From: HKCCE3408 sp039183205
Lineage (GTDB): Bacteria; Pseudomonadota; Alphaproteobacteria; Rhodobacterales; Rhodobacteraceae
DNA length: 64,000 nt
Direction of reading: 5' to 3'
NCBI GenBank assembly: GCA_039183205.1
Contig: JBCDBR010000006.1
Location: forward strand, 62,001 to 126,000
A program made the translations under genes and the position numbers. How positions within the stretch are numbered: the first letter of the stretch is position 1; every line of letters begins with the position of its first letter. The notes beneath the pieces are model-generated. The model was not told the origin of the DNA, made no database searches, and saw only the letters and a program-made list of their open reading frames with translations. Below, piece by piece: positions 53,852 through 62,425 of the stretch.

Positions 53852-53885
53852 TAATTCGCTTGCAGATTATTTGCTAGCTATCTAA
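53852..53885. promoter_or_regulatory. Recurring operator-like site, MaoC-2 promoter
   Basis: TAATTCGCTTGC (53852-53863), nine bases, then GCTAGCTATCTAA. The first arm is identical to sites in the promoters at 47098 and 59850; the GCTATCT part is shared with 53747 and 63455. It lies 27 bases before the MaoC-2 start. Confidence 0.65.
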
Positions 53886-53911
53886 CTTGAACTCAGAAAG
53901 GTTGACACAGA

Positions 53912-54766
53912 ATGATCAACTACGATGACCTCATAGCGCGCGATTTCGCGGATGTTGAACACCGCTACACCGATCACGATTGCATTCTCTACGCATTGGG
54001 TCTTGGGCTTGGTGACCCAGAAGACAAGCGCCATCTGAGCGCCGTCTATGAAGGCTCCGATGACTTCGCGGCCCTTCCATCATTCGTAAATGTGCTCGGC
54101 ATGCCGTCGTTTTGGGCCAAGGACCCGTCAACGGGCATCACATGGCAGAAGATCGTGCATGGGGAGCACGCCTACACCCTCCACGCGCCATTGCCGCCTC
54201 ATGCCGAGATTGTTGGTCGTACGCGCTTGACGGGGCTGGTGGACAAGGGCGAAGGCAAGGGCGCGCTGATCTATACAGAGCGCGACGTCTCTTCGGCGGA
54301 TGGCAGACGGTTGGCGACGGTCAAAAGCACGCTTTTCGCGCGCGCCGATGGCGGCTTTGGTGGACCGCAAGGTCCGCTGAAGACGGTCCACGCCTTGCCC
54401 GAACGGGCACCGGACGTTTACTTTGACTTCGGCACGTCCAAGCGTGCCGCACTTATTTATCGGCTGAGCGGCGACAAGAACCCGCTTCATGCTGATCCGG
54501 ACATTGCCGCAAAAGTTGGCTTCGAGCGCCCGATCCTGCACGGACTGTGCACCATGGGAATCGCTGCATGGTCCATTCCAATGGCGCTCCGAGACGGTGA
54601 CTTCGCGGCGCTAACGCATCAAGAGGTGCGGTTCTCTGCGCCTGTCTATCCGGGTGAAACAATCAGAACTGAGATTTGGGAAGATGGCGACGTCATCAGC
54701 TTTCGGGCGCGCGTCCTGGAACGAGACGTCATCGTTCTCAGCAATGGTCGCGCACGCTTGAACTGA
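53912..54766 (+). CDS. MaoC-family acyl-CoA hydratase, copy 2
   Basis: A 284-residue double hot-dog protein, paralogous to copy 1: YTDHDCILYALGLGLGDPED, WAKDPSTGITW, GEGKGALIYTERDV and the catalytic YRLSGDKNPLHADPDIAAKVGFERPILHGL (in part). It should hydrate a 2-enoyl-CoA to the 3-hydroxyacyl-CoA. It is followed after 8 bases by a DUF35 gene and then a thiolase-like gene; that gene order is also seen in hydratase-aldolase systems of steroid side-chain breakdown. Confidence 0.92.
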   Translation: MINYDDLIARDFADVEHRYTDHDCILYALGLGLGDPEDKRHLSAVYEGSDDFAALPSFVNVLGMPSFWAKDPSTGITWQKIVHGEHAYTLHAPLPPHAEIVGRTRLTGLVDKGEGKGALIYTERDVSSADGRRLATVKSTLFARADGGFGGPQGPLKTVHALPERAPDVYFDFGTSKRAALIYRLSGDKNPLHADPDIAAKVGFERPILHGLCTMGIAAWSIPMALRDGDFAALTHQEVRFSAPVYPGETIRTEIWEDGDVISFRARVLERDVIVLSNGRARLN

Positions 54767-54774
54767 GGTCATTG

Positions 54775-55182
54775 ATGACAGAGAAACCCATCCCAATCAT
54801 TTACCCAGAGACCCGACATTTCTGGGATGGCGCCGCTGCCGGAAAGCTCTTGCTGCAATACTGTCTAGACTGCCAAAAGCACTATTTTCCGCCGCGCCCC
54901 TTTTGCCCCTTTTGCGGCGGTCGCGCGGTTGAGATTGTCGAGGCGAGCGGGCGTGGACGGCTCTTTTCCTACACGATCTCTCACCTCCCAACGCCAGGCT
55001 ATCAACCTCCATTCATCGTGGCCGTGGTGATGCTGGATGAAGGTGTAAAGATGCTCACCAATATCGTGGATTGCCCACAGCAGCCGGAAGCCTTGACCTT
55101 GGATATGCCGCTAGAAGTGACGTTCGAAGCGCGCGGAGAGGTTTACATCCCTCAGTTTCGTCCCGTTGAGGTGGCGACATGA
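54775..55182 (+). CDS. DUF35 OB-fold/zinc-ribbon protein
   Basis: A 135-residue protein with a rubredoxin-like zinc ribbon (CLDCQKHYFPPRPFCPFCGG, four Cys as two C-x2-C pairs) followed by an OB-fold (GRGRLFSYTISHLPTPGYQPPFIVAVVMLDEG, in part). DUF35 proteins bind acyl-CoA and serve thiolase-like partners, for example in HMG-CoA synthesis of archaea and in the Ltp2 steroid aldolase. It overlaps the thiolase-like gene by 4 bases, so the two almost certainly act as a complex. Confidence 0.92.
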   Translation: MTEKPIPIIYPETRHFWDGAAAGKLLLQYCLDCQKHYFPPRPFCPFCGGRAVEIVEASGRGRLFSYTISHLPTPGYQPPFIVAVVMLDEGVKMLTNIVDCPQQPEALTLDMPLEVTFEARGEVYIPQFRPVEVAT

Positions 55183-56324
55183 GCCACGCGACTGTTGCCA
55201 TCGTAGGCGCCGCCGAAACCACGGACCTTGGAAAAATACCCAGCTTGTCCCAGGTGGGTCTGCACGCGGATGCAGCCCTCAACGCGCTAGCCGATTGTGG
55301 ACTTAAGCCCGACGACATCGACGGTATCGCTACAGGTGGCCACGATGTGGCCGAGATCAATCAATATCTCGGAATCTCTCCCACTTGGTATGATGGAACC
55401 TCAGTGGGGGGCTGTTCTTTCATTGCTTTGGTTCGCCATGCGGCCGCGGCGATTGAGGCTGGGCTGTGTACCACTGTCTTGATCACCCATGGGGAAAGTG
55501 GACGGTCCAATCATCGATCCCATCGCCCAATTATGCCGTCCATGCAGCAACAAGAGTTTGAGGCAATCTACGGTCCTCTCTTCCCGCCCCTGCGTTTCGT
55601 TCTGCCTGTCATGCGCAAAATGAAGGATGAGGGATTAACCGAAGAACAGATTGCGATGGTGGCCGTGATCCAGCGGGAATGGGCCGCGCTTCATCCGCGC
55701 GCCACAGCGCGGGAACCAATCACGGTTGATGATGTCCTGAGCTCTCGCATGATCGCCTATCCGTTCCGCAAGCTTATGTGCTGCCTGGTGAGCGACGGCG
55801 GTGGCGCGCTTGTGCTGACATCGGCGGAGCGAGCGAAGGACTTTCCGACCAAACCCGTGTACCTGCGCGGTATGGGCGGGGAAGGCGCCGAAGGGCCCAT
55901 GGTTAGCCAAATGGAGAGTTTTACCTCCTCCAAAGCCTTCCGTGTCTCCGGAAAGCTCGCCTTTGAAAAGGCCGGCATCACGCATTCGGACATAGACCAT
56001 CTGATGATCTACGATGCATTCGCGCATCTGCCGATTTACGGCCTGGAGGATCTGGGTTTTGTGGGGCCTGGTGAGGCGGGGCCATTTATCGCAGAGGGCC
56101 ACACACGGCCGGGCGGCCGCCTGCCGGTCAACACCAACGGTGGCGGTTTGAGTTATATGCATTCTGGCATGTACGGGATGTACGCCCTTCAGGAGAGTGT
56201 TCGGCAAATGCGAGGTGTGTCGCCGGCACAAGTCGCGGGCGCAAAGATCTCTATGGTGCATGGCGTTGGCGGCATGTTCTCTGCCGCCGCCACGGTCGTG
56301 CTGACCAATGAGCACAGTTGGTAG
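55179..56324 (+). CDS. Thiolase-superfamily protein, SCP2/Ltp2-like
   Basis: A 381-residue protein of the thiolase fold: VAIVGAAETTDLGK, TSVGGCSFIALVRHAAAAI, HLMIYDAFAHLPIYGLEDLGF, GGRLPVNTNGGGLSYMHSG and MVHGVGGMFSAAATVVL. Cys79 (GGCSF) sits where biosynthetic and degradative thiolases carry their nucleophile, so thiolysis is possible. The retro-aldolase Ltp2, which also needs a DUF35 partner, lacks that Cys. The partner gene and MaoC gene directly upstream leave both reactions open. It converges with a crotonase gene; the stop at 56324 abuts its stop. Confidence 0.9.
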   Translation: MSHATVAIVGAAETTDLGKIPSLSQVGLHADAALNALADCGLKPDDIDGIATGGHDVAEINQYLGISPTWYDGTSVGGCSFIALVRHAAAAIEAGLCTTVLITHGESGRSNHRSHRPIMPSMQQQEFEAIYGPLFPPLRFVLPVMRKMKDEGLTEEQIAMVAVIQREWAALHPRATAREPITVDDVLSSRMIAYPFRKLMCCLVSDGGGALVLTSAERAKDFPTKPVYLRGMGGEGAEGPMVSQMESFTSSKAFRVSGKLAFEKAGITHSDIDHLMIYDAFAHLPIYGLEDLGFVGPGEAGPFIAEGHTRPGGRLPVNTNGGGLSYMHSGMYGMYALQESVRQMRGVSPAQVAGAKISMVHGVGGMFSAAATVVLTNEHSW

Positions 56325-57122
56325 TTACTCAAAGCTGAATTTAGGCGGCGCCCGGTCGACGAAGCGGGAAAGGGCATCGCGGTGATAGCTGCTTGTCAAG
56401 CAGACCGCTTGTGCTTGAGCTTCAAGCGCTAGGATTGTGTCGCTATCGCTTTGCATGGCGCGGCTCGAGATTTCCTTTGTCAGGCGGAAGGCCAGCGGGG
56501 ACGCTTGCGCCATCTGATGTGCCATTTCCACAGCCCGGGGCAAAAGTGCTTCGGCCGCATGGATTTCGAGAGCGATCCCAAGCTCTACCGCCTCCTCAGC
56601 GGTGACGGTACGTGCTGTGTAAAACAGCTCACGCGCCCGCTGGAGGCCGACAACCCGTGGAAGCGACCACATCAGACCTAGGTCTGGCACTGCACCGACC
56701 TTTGCGAAGGAGGCGCAGAACTGTGCCCGGTCGGATGCCAAGACGAGATCACCCAACAGAGCAAGAGCAAAACCGGCGCCAAACGCCGGCCCATCTACGG
56801 CGGTGATTACCGGCAAAGGCAAGTCCCGCAGACTACGAAACCAGGTTTGTGTTTCTCTCATCCGCGAAAGTTGGTGCTCTGCCTCCGCTGCTTCTCCGGA
56901 TGCGTGGCGCTCCAGCATCTTCTTGAGGTCACCGCCCGCGCAAAACACGCCCCCCGAACCTGTAAGGACAACGGCCTTGAGCTGTTCATCAGCTGCGAGT
57001 TGCCCACCAATTGCTGCAAGGCCGCTTTTAATTTCAATGCTAAGCGCATTTCGAGCCTTGGGTTGGTTAAGCGTGATGACGGCAACCCCGTTTTCGATTT
57101 CTAACGTCACCGCATCGGTCAT
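56325..57122 (-). CDS. Enoyl-CoA hydratase/isomerase family protein lacking both crotonase glutamates
   Basis: A 265-residue crotonase-fold enzyme. The oxyanion-hole segments are present (FCAGGDLKKML near 60, GPAFGAGFALALLGD near 111). The two catalytic Glu of enoyl-CoA hydratase are replaced: GGGCE-type Glu by Ala119, and QPE-type Glu by Phe139 (FCASFAKVGAVPD). Asp147 in VPDLG is kept, as in PaaG-like isomerases. It is thus more likely an isomerase or another crotonase activity than a hydratase, which fits the presence of two MaoC hydratases. It overlaps the upstream ligase gene by 4 bases (57119-57122). Confidence 0.9.
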   Translation of the reverse strand: MTDAVTLEIENGVAVITLNQPKARNALSIEIKSGLAAIGGQLAADEQLKAVVLTGSGGVFCAGGDLKKMLERHASGEAAEAEHQLSRMRETQTWFRSLRDLPLPVITAVDGPAFGAGFALALLGDLVLASDRAQFCASFAKVGAVPDLGLMWSLPRVVGLQRARELFYTARTVTAEEAVELGIALEIHAAEALLPRAVEMAHQMAQASPLAFRLTKEISSRAMQSDSDTILALEAQAQAVCLTSSYHRDALSRFVDRAPPKFSFE

Positions 57123-58642
57123 GACGTGAGCAACCTTTTTATTTCCATCTTGTCGATCTTGTTAGCCGGCGTCAGCGGCAAGGCCGTGTCCCAAATGTGC
57201 ACCTCTTTTGGCACTTTGTAGCCGGCGATACGTTCCTTGCAGTGCAAAATAAGATCGGCAGCGGTCACCTGCGCCTTCAGCGTAACCGCGGCCACAACCC
57301 GCTCTCCCCATCGCTCATCGGGCAAACCCAAAACCGCGGCGCTCGCGATCGCATCATGTTGCGAAAGGCAGTTTTCTGTTTCAATCGGATAGACGTTTTC
57401 GCCACCGGTGATGATCATTTCCTTGGTGCGACCTGCGAGGTGGAGGTAGCCGTCCGCGTCCATCCATCCTGCATCGCCAGTATGGTAGAACCCGCCACGT
57501 AGTGCTGCTGCCGTTTCTTTGGGTCGGTTCCAATATCCATTCATGACATTGGGTCCGCGCACGACGATCTCGCCTGTTTCTCCGAGTTCCACAGGCTCAT
57601 CATCCGGCGTTACAACACGAACATCGCAATAAGCCATTGGACGGCCGACAGAGGAAAGTTTGGGATAGCGCCCGCGCTGGGGACGATGATCGTCAGGCGC
57701 AAGAACGGACATGACCGGAGAGACTTCGGTCATACCGTAGCCTTGGCCGAAGGTGATGCCTGGAAATTCCCGAAGCAGCTTTTTCATAAGTCCCACGGGC
57801 ATCGGCGCGCCACCATAGCTGAGCTTCCTGATCGAACTCAGGTCAAATTCGGCAAAGCGGGGATGGTCAAGCATCAGCTGAAACATCGTGGGCACAAGCG
57901 TCGTTGTGGTCACGCCATGGGTGTTGATCAATGTCATCAACTGTTCGACGTCAAACTTCGGTTGGATGACCATGGAAATGCCGCAAAGCGCGGCGGAAAA
58001 AACCCGGCTACCGGTCGCGAGATGGAAAAGAGGACCCGAGAGAAGCAACCTATCCTCGGCTGTGTACCCATAGGCCGCACTCGTCCCGGTTGCGTTGGTA
58101 AGCATGTTGGTGTGCGAGAGCATCACGCCCTTGGGCCTGCCGGTCGTGCCGGACGTGTAGAAGAGGATCATGCTGTCTTGATCCGACGAGCCAGAGCCAT
58201 CGGGCATGGGAGGCTTTTCGGCAATTAGCTCTTCGTAGTTCAGCACGCCGCCCGTCTGCTCCCAATCGGCCAAAATGAGAGTTTCCACTGTCGCGCCAAA
58301 GCTCTCTGCCAATGGCGCAAAATGACGGTCGTAGATGAGAGCTTTGGGCAAGCAGTCTTCTAGAATGATCGTGAGTTCCGACGGCGCCAAACGATGGTTT
58401 AGCGGTACGGCAAGCGCGCCGAGCAGTGATGGCGCAAAGTAGATCTCCGTCAGCCAATGCGAGTTCAGCCCGAGATAGGCGACGCGGTCTCCGGATTTCA
58501 CGCCGAGTGCAGCGAGTGCCCCGGCCAAGCCGATGATACGGTCGTGAAAGGTAGACCAATCGTGCGTCCGGCCCTCAAAAATCGTGGCCGGCTTTTGTGG
58601 CGTGTGAAACGCTTGCTTTTCAATCAGATCGAAGAGCCGCAT
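57119..58642 (-). CDS. AMP-dependent acyl-CoA synthetase/ligase, copy 2 (FadD-like)
   Basis: About 507 residues from ATG 58642; longer in-frame starts extend into the acyl-CoA dehydrogenase gene. Motifs: FYTSGTTGRPKGVMLSH, GYGMTEVSPVMS, GEIVVRGPNVMNGYWNRP, HTGDAGWMDADGYLHLAGRTKEMI and PANKIDKMEIKR at the end. It activates an acid to acyl-CoA. Its start overlaps the acyl-CoA dehydrogenase stop in TGATG. It resembles ligases of medium-chain, aromatic or terpenoid acids more than copy 1 does. Confidence 0.93.
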   Translation of the reverse strand: MRLFDLIEKQAFHTPQKPATIFEGRTHDWSTFHDRIIGLAGALAALGVKSGDRVAYLGLNSHWLTEIYFAPSLLGALAVPLNHRLAPSELTIILEDCLPKALIYDRHFAPLAESFGATVETLILADWEQTGGVLNYEELIAEKPPMPDGSGSSDQDSMILFYTSGTTGRPKGVMLSHTNMLTNATGTSAAYGYTAEDRLLLSGPLFHLATGSRVFSAALCGISMVIQPKFDVEQLMTLINTHGVTTTTLVPTMFQLMLDHPRFAEFDLSSIRKLSYGGAPMPVGLMKKLLREFPGITFGQGYGMTEVSPVMSVLAPDDHRPQRGRYPKLSSVGRPMAYCDVRVVTPDDEPVELGETGEIVVRGPNVMNGYWNRPKETAAALRGGFYHTGDAGWMDADGYLHLAGRTKEMIITGGENVYPIETENCLSQHDAIASAAVLGLPDERWGERVVAAVTLKAQVTAADLILHCKERIAGYKVPKEVHIWDTALPLTPANKIDKMEIKRLLTS

Positions 58643-59796
58643 CACGCGCGTCCAAGAAGCGAACGGCCAATGATTTCGCGCATGATCTCTCCTGTTCCGC
58701 CAGCAATGCGACCAACACGTGCATCCGCCCAAGCCCGTGCAATGGGATATTCCCACATATAACCGTATCCGCCGAAAAGTTGCAGGAGCGCGTCTAGGTG
58801 ACGGCAGAGCGTTTCGGAACTGAGCATCTTGCCCATGGCCGCGTCCACAGCATCAAGCTCGCCGGCGGCGTGCGCTTCCAGACATCTGTCCACAAAGACG
58901 CGAAGCATTACTGCGTCGGCCTGAGCTTCGGCAAGACGGAAGCGCGTGTTCTGGAAGTCTGCGATGGTGCCGTCGAAGGCTTTGCGTTCTTTGACATGAT
59001 CCGCCGTCCAGATTATCGCCGCTTCGAGGCTCGATGCGGCGCGGACGCATTGCATCAGCCGCTCTTGCGGGAGCTGTTCCATCATTTGCACAAAGCCCCG
59101 CCCTTCCTCGCCAAGGAGATTCCCGACTGGAACACGCATGTCGTCAAAGAAAAGCTCGGCCGTGTCCTGGGCTTTCCAACCCACTTTCTCCAAAAGCTTG
59201 TTGCCTTTGCGAAATCCCGGCATTTCGGCGGGAACAAGGATTAGCGACGTCCCTTTGCTGCCCTTCGAGGGATCGGTCTTGCAGGCGAGAACCAGAAGAT
59301 CGCAATTGCCTCCATTGGTGATAAAGACCTTTTGGCCGTTAATCACATAGTCATCGCCGTCGCGGATCGCCGTTGTCTTGATCCCCTGCACGTCAGAACC
59401 AGCTGTGGGTTCTGTCATTCCCAACGCGCCGATGACTTCGCCCGTGGCCATCTTCGGCAACCACGTCTGTTTGATGTCTTCCGAACCATAATGGACGAGA
59501 TAGGGAGCGACGATGTCGGAATGCAGGCTGAACCCGGGTCCCATGGCGCCAACGCGTGCCAATTCTTCTAAAACAACCATGGAGGCCAAGAAATCTGCCC
59601 CGGCGCCGCCATACTCCTCGGGGATAGCTGCGCAGAGCAGACCGTGTTCACCGGCCTTCAGCCAGGCTTTTCTGCTGACGCGACCATCCTTCTCCCACTG
59701 GTCGTGGTGCGGAACAATTTCTGCTTCGACAAAGCGTCGCACGGTGGTGCGGAACATCTCATGTTCTTCCGAGTAGATGGTGCGCTTAAACAACAT
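58642..59796 (-). CDS. Acyl-CoA dehydrogenase
   Basis: A 384-residue flavoenzyme from ATG 59796 (GGGAGGGA upstream). Landmarks: EYGGAGADFLASMVVLEELA, LGMTEPTAGSDVQGIKT (substrate and FAD binding), VINGQKVFITNGG, QLPQERLMQCVRAASSLEAA, LFGGYGYMWEYPIARAWADA and RIAGGTGEIMREIIGRSLLG. There is Gly in place of Glu in the usual YEGT position, so the base is probably the Glu of LPQERL, as in isovaleryl-CoA-type enzymes. That subtype favours branched acyl chains. Electrons go to ETF. Confidence 0.93.
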   Translation of the reverse strand: MLFKRTIYSEEHEMFRTTVRRFVEAEIVPHHDQWEKDGRVSRKAWLKAGEHGLLCAAIPEEYGGAGADFLASMVVLEELARVGAMGPGFSLHSDIVAPYLVHYGSEDIKQTWLPKMATGEVIGALGMTEPTAGSDVQGIKTTAIRDGDDYVINGQKVFITNGGNCDLLVLACKTDPSKGSKGTSLILVPAEMPGFRKGNKLLEKVGWKAQDTAELFFDDMRVPVGNLLGEEGRGFVQMMEQLPQERLMQCVRAASSLEAAIIWTADHVKERKAFDGTIADFQNTRFRLAEAQADAVMLRVFVDRCLEAHAAGELDAVDAAMGKMLSSETLCRHLDALLQLFGGYGYMWEYPIARAWADARVGRIAGGTGEIMREIIGRSLLGRA

Positions 59797-59828
59797 TCCC
59801 TCCCGTATCGACTTACTTTCCTCACTGA

Positions 59829-59861
59829 TAATTAGCTTGCACATGATACGCAAGCGAATTA
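59829..59861. promoter_or_regulatory. Recurring operator-like palindrome, ACAD/SDR divergent promoter
   Basis: TAATTAGCTTGC (59829-59840), nine bases, GCAAGCGAATTA (59850-59861): a 33-base dyad whose 12-base arms match at 11 positions. This is the clearest symmetrical copy of the cluster motif, and it lies between the divergent acyl-CoA dehydrogenase and SDR genes. Confidence 0.75.
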
Positions 59862-59889
59862 AAAGATGGGCAAACCGAGGAGGACCGCA

Positions 59890-60792
59890 ATGCTGGAAGG
59901 AAAAGTCGCCATCGTCACCGGGGCAGGCCGGGGGATCGGACGCGACATCGCGCTCTCGATGGCATCCTATGGCGCAAAGGTTGTGGTTAACGACCTTGGT
60001 GCCAGCGGAAGCGGCGAAGGCGAGGATGCGTCGCCCGCGGCGGATGTCGTCTCGGAAATAAAGGCCGCCGGGGGCGAGGCGGTCGCCAACTTCGGCAATG
60101 TCGCAAAACCGCAAGATGCAAAGTCGATGTTCGACCAAGCGGTGGACAGCTTTGGCACGGTGGACATCGTCGTAAACAACGCGGGCATCCTACGCGACGC
60201 GATTTTCCACCGCATGACAGAGGCCGAATGGGATGCAGTCATCGCAGTCCACCTGAAAGGCGCGTTCAATATGGCCAGCGCGGTGGCCCCTCATTTCAAG
60301 GCAAAAACCTCGGGCTGCTTCATCAACTTTACATCGACGTCCGGCCTGATCGGAAACTTTGGGCAGGCGAATTACGCCGCGGCCAAAATGGGGATTGTTG
60401 GACTGTCGAAGTCTCTTGCCTTGGACATGGCGCGTTTCAACGTGCGTTCGAACTGCGTCGCTCCATTTGCGTGGTCGCGCCTGATTGGCACCATAAAAGC
60501 CGACACAGAGGCAGAAAAGGCACGCGTTGCCCGAATAAAGGAAATGACGCCGGCCAAAATTGCGCCGCTTTGCGTTGCGTTAGCCAAACCTGGCTCAGAC
60601 GTGACAGGACAGATCTTCTGCGTCCGCAACAATGAGATTTTTCTGATGAGCCAACCGCGGCCCATTCGATCGATCCATCGCAGTGATGGCTGGACGCCAG
60701 AAACGGTACTTGACCACGCCCTACCCGCACTGGAACGCGACTTTTATCCGCTTGAACGCTCTGGCGAGATTTTCACCTGGGACCCGATTTGA
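59890..60792 (+). CDS. Short-chain dehydrogenase, MFE-2/3-hydroxyacyl-CoA dehydrogenase type
   Basis: A 300-residue SDR from ATG 59890 (GAGGAG upstream). It has TGAGRGIG (NAD binding), the unusually long VVVNDLGASGSGEG loop of peroxisomal multifunctional enzyme 2 relatives, NNAG at about 91, catalytic Ser in FTSTSG, and Y-x3-K in NYAAAKMG. The C-terminal extension (FLMSQPRPIRSIHRSDGWTP) also matches MFE-2-type enzymes. It probably oxidises 3-hydroxyacyl-CoA made by a MaoC hydratase. The downstream marR start overlaps its stop (TTGA). Confidence 0.93.
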   Translation: MLEGKVAIVTGAGRGIGRDIALSMASYGAKVVVNDLGASGSGEGEDASPAADVVSEIKAAGGEAVANFGNVAKPQDAKSMFDQAVDSFGTVDIVVNNAGILRDAIFHRMTEAEWDAVIAVHLKGAFNMASAVAPHFKAKTSGCFINFTSTSGLIGNFGQANYAAAKMGIVGLSKSLALDMARFNVRSNCVAPFAWSRLIGTIKADTEAEKARVARIKEMTPAKIAPLCVALAKPGSDVTGQIFCVRNNEIFLMSQPRPIRSIHRSDGWTPETVLDHALPALERDFYPLERSGEIFTWDPI

Positions 60793-61253
60793 GCGCGGCG
60801 GCGACATCGCGGCCGACGTCGCTTACGGTAGACTACAAGCCCGTCTTCCACGAACTCGCACGGGTCCGCGCCATTCTCTTTGATGCCAAGCTTAAGCCCC
60901 ATGGGATCACCATCAGCCAAGCATGGGTGCTGGCCCATCTCTGGCAGGAAGACGGCCTCAGCCAATCCGAGATTTCTGAGCGCATGGATGTGGCAACGGT
61001 GACGACGTCAAAGCTCATCGACAGACTTGAAGAGCACGGTTTCGTCCGGCGCCAAGTCGATCCAACGGATCGACGCTCGAACCTGGTCTTTGCGACGCCC
61101 GACGGGCAAGCGCTCGTCAAGGTTCTGACGAAGATTGTCTTTGAAGTCGACGAAGTGGCCAATGCTGGCATCGAAGCGCCCGAACTAGAGACCACGCTTC
61201 GCGTTTTGGGACGCATGCGAGAGAATTTAAAGACGGAGTTGGCGCGCGCTTAG
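60789..61253 (+). CDS. MarR-family regulator, copy 2
   Basis: A 154-residue winged-helix regulator that starts at a TTG within TTGA (60789-60792), coupled to the SDR gene. HTH: LSQSEISERMDVATVTTSKLI; wing: GFVRRQVDPTDRRSNLVFATP. Rare-start coupling suggests low, dosage-controlled expression. Together with MarR copy 1 it is a candidate to bind the recurring dyad of the cluster, whose clearest copy lies in the promoter of its own operon. Confidence 0.9.
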   Translation: MSAAATSRPTSLTVDYKPVFHELARVRAILFDAKLKPHGITISQAWVLAHLWQEDGLSQSEISERMDVATVTTSKLIDRLEEHGFVRRQVDPTDRRSNLVFATPDGQALVKVLTKIVFEVDEVANAGIEAPELETTLRVLGRMRENLKTELARA

Positions 61254-61265
61254 CGCGTGGGTTCT

Positions 61266-62408
61266 ATGGTTGATCGATCTTACCTTCCGCTCACTGGCTT
61301 GCGCTTGGTGGAGTTTGCCGGCATCGGACCCGGGCCTTTTGCGTGCATGATGCTCGCCGATATGGGGGCCGAGGTAATCCGAATTGACCGCTGCGATGCA
61401 GTCCATGACCCCTATGATTTCCTCGCCCGTGGGCGCCGGTCGATCGCGCTTGATCTCAAGAAGCCGGACGCTGTGGATGTCGCATGTAAGCTCATCGACG
61501 GCGCCGACGGGCTCATCGAGGGTTTCCGACCCGGGGTCATGGAGCGTCTCGGCCTTGGCCCAGATGTTTGTCGCGCCCGCAACCCTCGACTTGTCTATGG
61601 ACGCATGACGGGCTGGGGACAGGACGGTCCTCTGGCAAAAGCGGCAGGCCACGATTTGAACTACATCGCGCTGACCGGCGCGCTTTGGGCGACCGGGCAA
61701 GCAGACCGCGCGCCGACATTTGCAGCAAATCTGCTTGGCGATTTTGGCGGCGGCGGCATGTTCCTTGCTCTGGGGATGGTTGCCGGTCTTCTAAAAGCTG
61801 CGCGCACCGGGACAGGCGACGTCGTGGATGCAGCCATTACCGATGGCACACATACGTTGATGAGCTTTCTTCACGCGCGCAGAGCGTCGGGAAGATGGAC
61901 CGATGCGCGAGAGGCCAACACGCTTGACGGAGGGGCGCCCTGGTATGGGGTCTATGAATGTGCCTGCGGTGGCTGGATCAGCATCGCAGCGATTGAACCC
62001 CGTTTCTGGTCCGAACTCTTGCAGCTCTTGCAAATAGACGAAACGGCGCTTGGCGATCGCGCCGATCCGGCGGCATGGCGCGGAATACGCGCCCTGCTAT
62101 CGGACACCTTTCGAGAAAAGCCGCGCGATCATTGGGTGGCACTCCTTGAAGGCACGGATGCGTGTTTCGCTCCGGTTCTCAGTCCTGCCGAAGCAGCGAA
62201 GCATCCGCACAATTTAGCCCGGTTTGCTTTTTCGCCGACCGGCCCCGACCAACCGATGCCGGCGCCGCGCTTCGCCGAAACAGAAGCCACTCCACCATCG
62301 CAACCCGACAGCCCCGGCGCCCATACTGACGCAATACTGGCCGAACTCGGTATCAGCTCGGCCGACATCTCGGACCTGCGTGCGAGTGGTGCGATCAAAG
62401 CGAAATAG
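61266..62408 (+). CDS. Alpha-methylacyl-CoA racemase (CaiB/BaiF fold)
   Basis: About 380 residues from ATG 61266 (a GTG at 61257 is the alternative). The family-III CoA-transferase fold is clear, and the AMACR-specific catalytic pair is present: His129 in AAGHDLNYIALTGAL and Asp159 in NLLGDFGGGGMFL, three residues off the His126/Asp156 pair of the mycobacterial enzyme. CoA-transferases carry instead a single catalytic Asp. AMACR epimerises 2-methylacyl-CoA so that beta-oxidation can proceed, which implies a methyl-branched substrate for the cluster. Confidence 0.9.
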   Translation: MVDRSYLPLTGLRLVEFAGIGPGPFACMMLADMGAEVIRIDRCDAVHDPYDFLARGRRSIALDLKKPDAVDVACKLIDGADGLIEGFRPGVMERLGLGPDVCRARNPRLVYGRMTGWGQDGPLAKAAGHDLNYIALTGALWATGQADRAPTFAANLLGDFGGGGMFLALGMVAGLLKAARTGTGDVVDAAITDGTHTLMSFLHARRASGRWTDAREANTLDGGAPWYGVYECACGGWISIAAIEPRFWSELLQLLQIDETALGDRADPAAWRGIRALLSDTFREKPRDHWVALLEGTDACFAPVLSPAEAAKHPHNLARFAFSPTGPDQPMPAPRFAETEATPPSQPDSPGAHTDAILAELGISSADISDLRASGAIKAK

Positions 62409-62425
62409 CCCAAGGAGCCCGTACG

